A stretch of 64,000 nt of DNA from Chamaecyparis obtusa. Its lineage: Eukaryota > Streptophyta > Pinopsida > Cupressales > Cupressaceae. This document shows, one piece after another, positions 63,865-64,000 of this stretch. The notes beneath the pieces were generated by a model that was not told the origin of the DNA, did not search any database, and worked only from the letters and a program-made list of their open reading frames with translations. Every line of letters starts with the position of its first letter. The stretch's first letter is position 1. The stretch is taken from NCBI GenBank assembly GCA_027943335.1, contig BSBK01000869.1:1460001-1524000 (forward strand), given 5' to 3'. The translations under genes and the position numbers were made by a program.

Positions 63865-64000
63865 ATATTCTGAAAGACATATGGCAAAACTGCAGCAATC
63901 GTTTCACAACTTTTTCCAGCAAATTCATGCCAACCATACATATTTTGTATTCCATTCAGTGCCTGCCATATCATACTCTTAACACCCACAAAGCCATATG
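63865..64000 (-). CDS. Possible host-gene exon, partial at window edge
   Basis: On the minus strand a frame open from the window edge reads YGFVGVKSMIWQALNG, then MYGWHEFAGKSCETIAAVLP and YVFQN. It is followed by a good splice donor, GTACGTAAC (63857-63865), and then a stop. The amino-acid composition is balanced and unlike the element debris around it, and no stop interrupts 45 codons. I do not recognise the family. No acceptor or neighbouring exon is visible in the window, so it may be the 3' end of an exon whose gene lies mostly to the right. It could also be chance. Confidence 0.35.

Overview
This window is plant nuclear DNA that consists almost entirely of nested, decayed transposable elements. 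I infer a land plant with a large, slowly purged genome, most likely a gymnosperm. The reasons are very long LTRs, insertions up to three deep, a chromovirus with a chromodomain, Met-tRNA primer sites, TA arrays and no clear intact host gene. The gymnosperm call is inference; the plant call is secure.

Layout. (1) Element A is a Ty3/gypsy-type retrotransposon on the + strand, from about 649 to 50675. Its 5' LTR is cut short (649-1146), its interior carries only a decayed gag (1327-2285 and 17287-17705), and its 3' LTR (17818-50675) is swollen by insertions. (2) Chromovirus I (2286-17286) sits in the gag of A and has gag, protease, RT, RNase H, integrase and chromodomain remnants. (3) DNA transposon C (7439-15979) sits in the integrase of I. 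It has 28-bp terminal inverted repeats, a 4-bp target duplication, a decayed DDE-like transposase and a convergent second gene. (4) The 3' LTR of A holds a solo copia LTR H (18113-19498), large retrotransposon derivative B (19739-37959), Ty1/copia element E (39445-47155, minus strand) and solo copia LTR G (48511-49978). (5) B carries no gag or pol. It carries an antisense plant mobile domain (PMD) gene, and that gene is split by transposon D (25042-34688), a relative of C. (6) D has no coding capacity. Its core is about 7.2 kb of a 160-bp satellite. (7) Right of A lies a LINE endonuclease fragment (50727-51540). Next comes F (51794-60741), a solo LTR of the A family in opposite orientation, with a LINE (J, 53587-58935) inside it. 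(8) From 60747 to 64000 there is mostly non-coding sequence with small tandem repeats and one possible host exon at the very edge.

The boundaries rest on target duplications read directly: CGACA for E, ATGTG for G, TTTGA for H, TGTTA for F, GCAC for D and ACAA/ATAA for C. Reading frames resume across C and D when each is removed in thought.

The most unusual material is the C/D transposon family and the satellite inside D. Each 160-bp unit is two long hairpins back to back, the units form a 480-bp higher-order repeat, and some units carry the hairpin loop in inverted orientation. Two long coding regions (the LINE ORF and the PMD gene) have kept their frame but are interrupted by TAG and TGA stops only, as expected from C-to-T decay at methylated CG and CHG sites.
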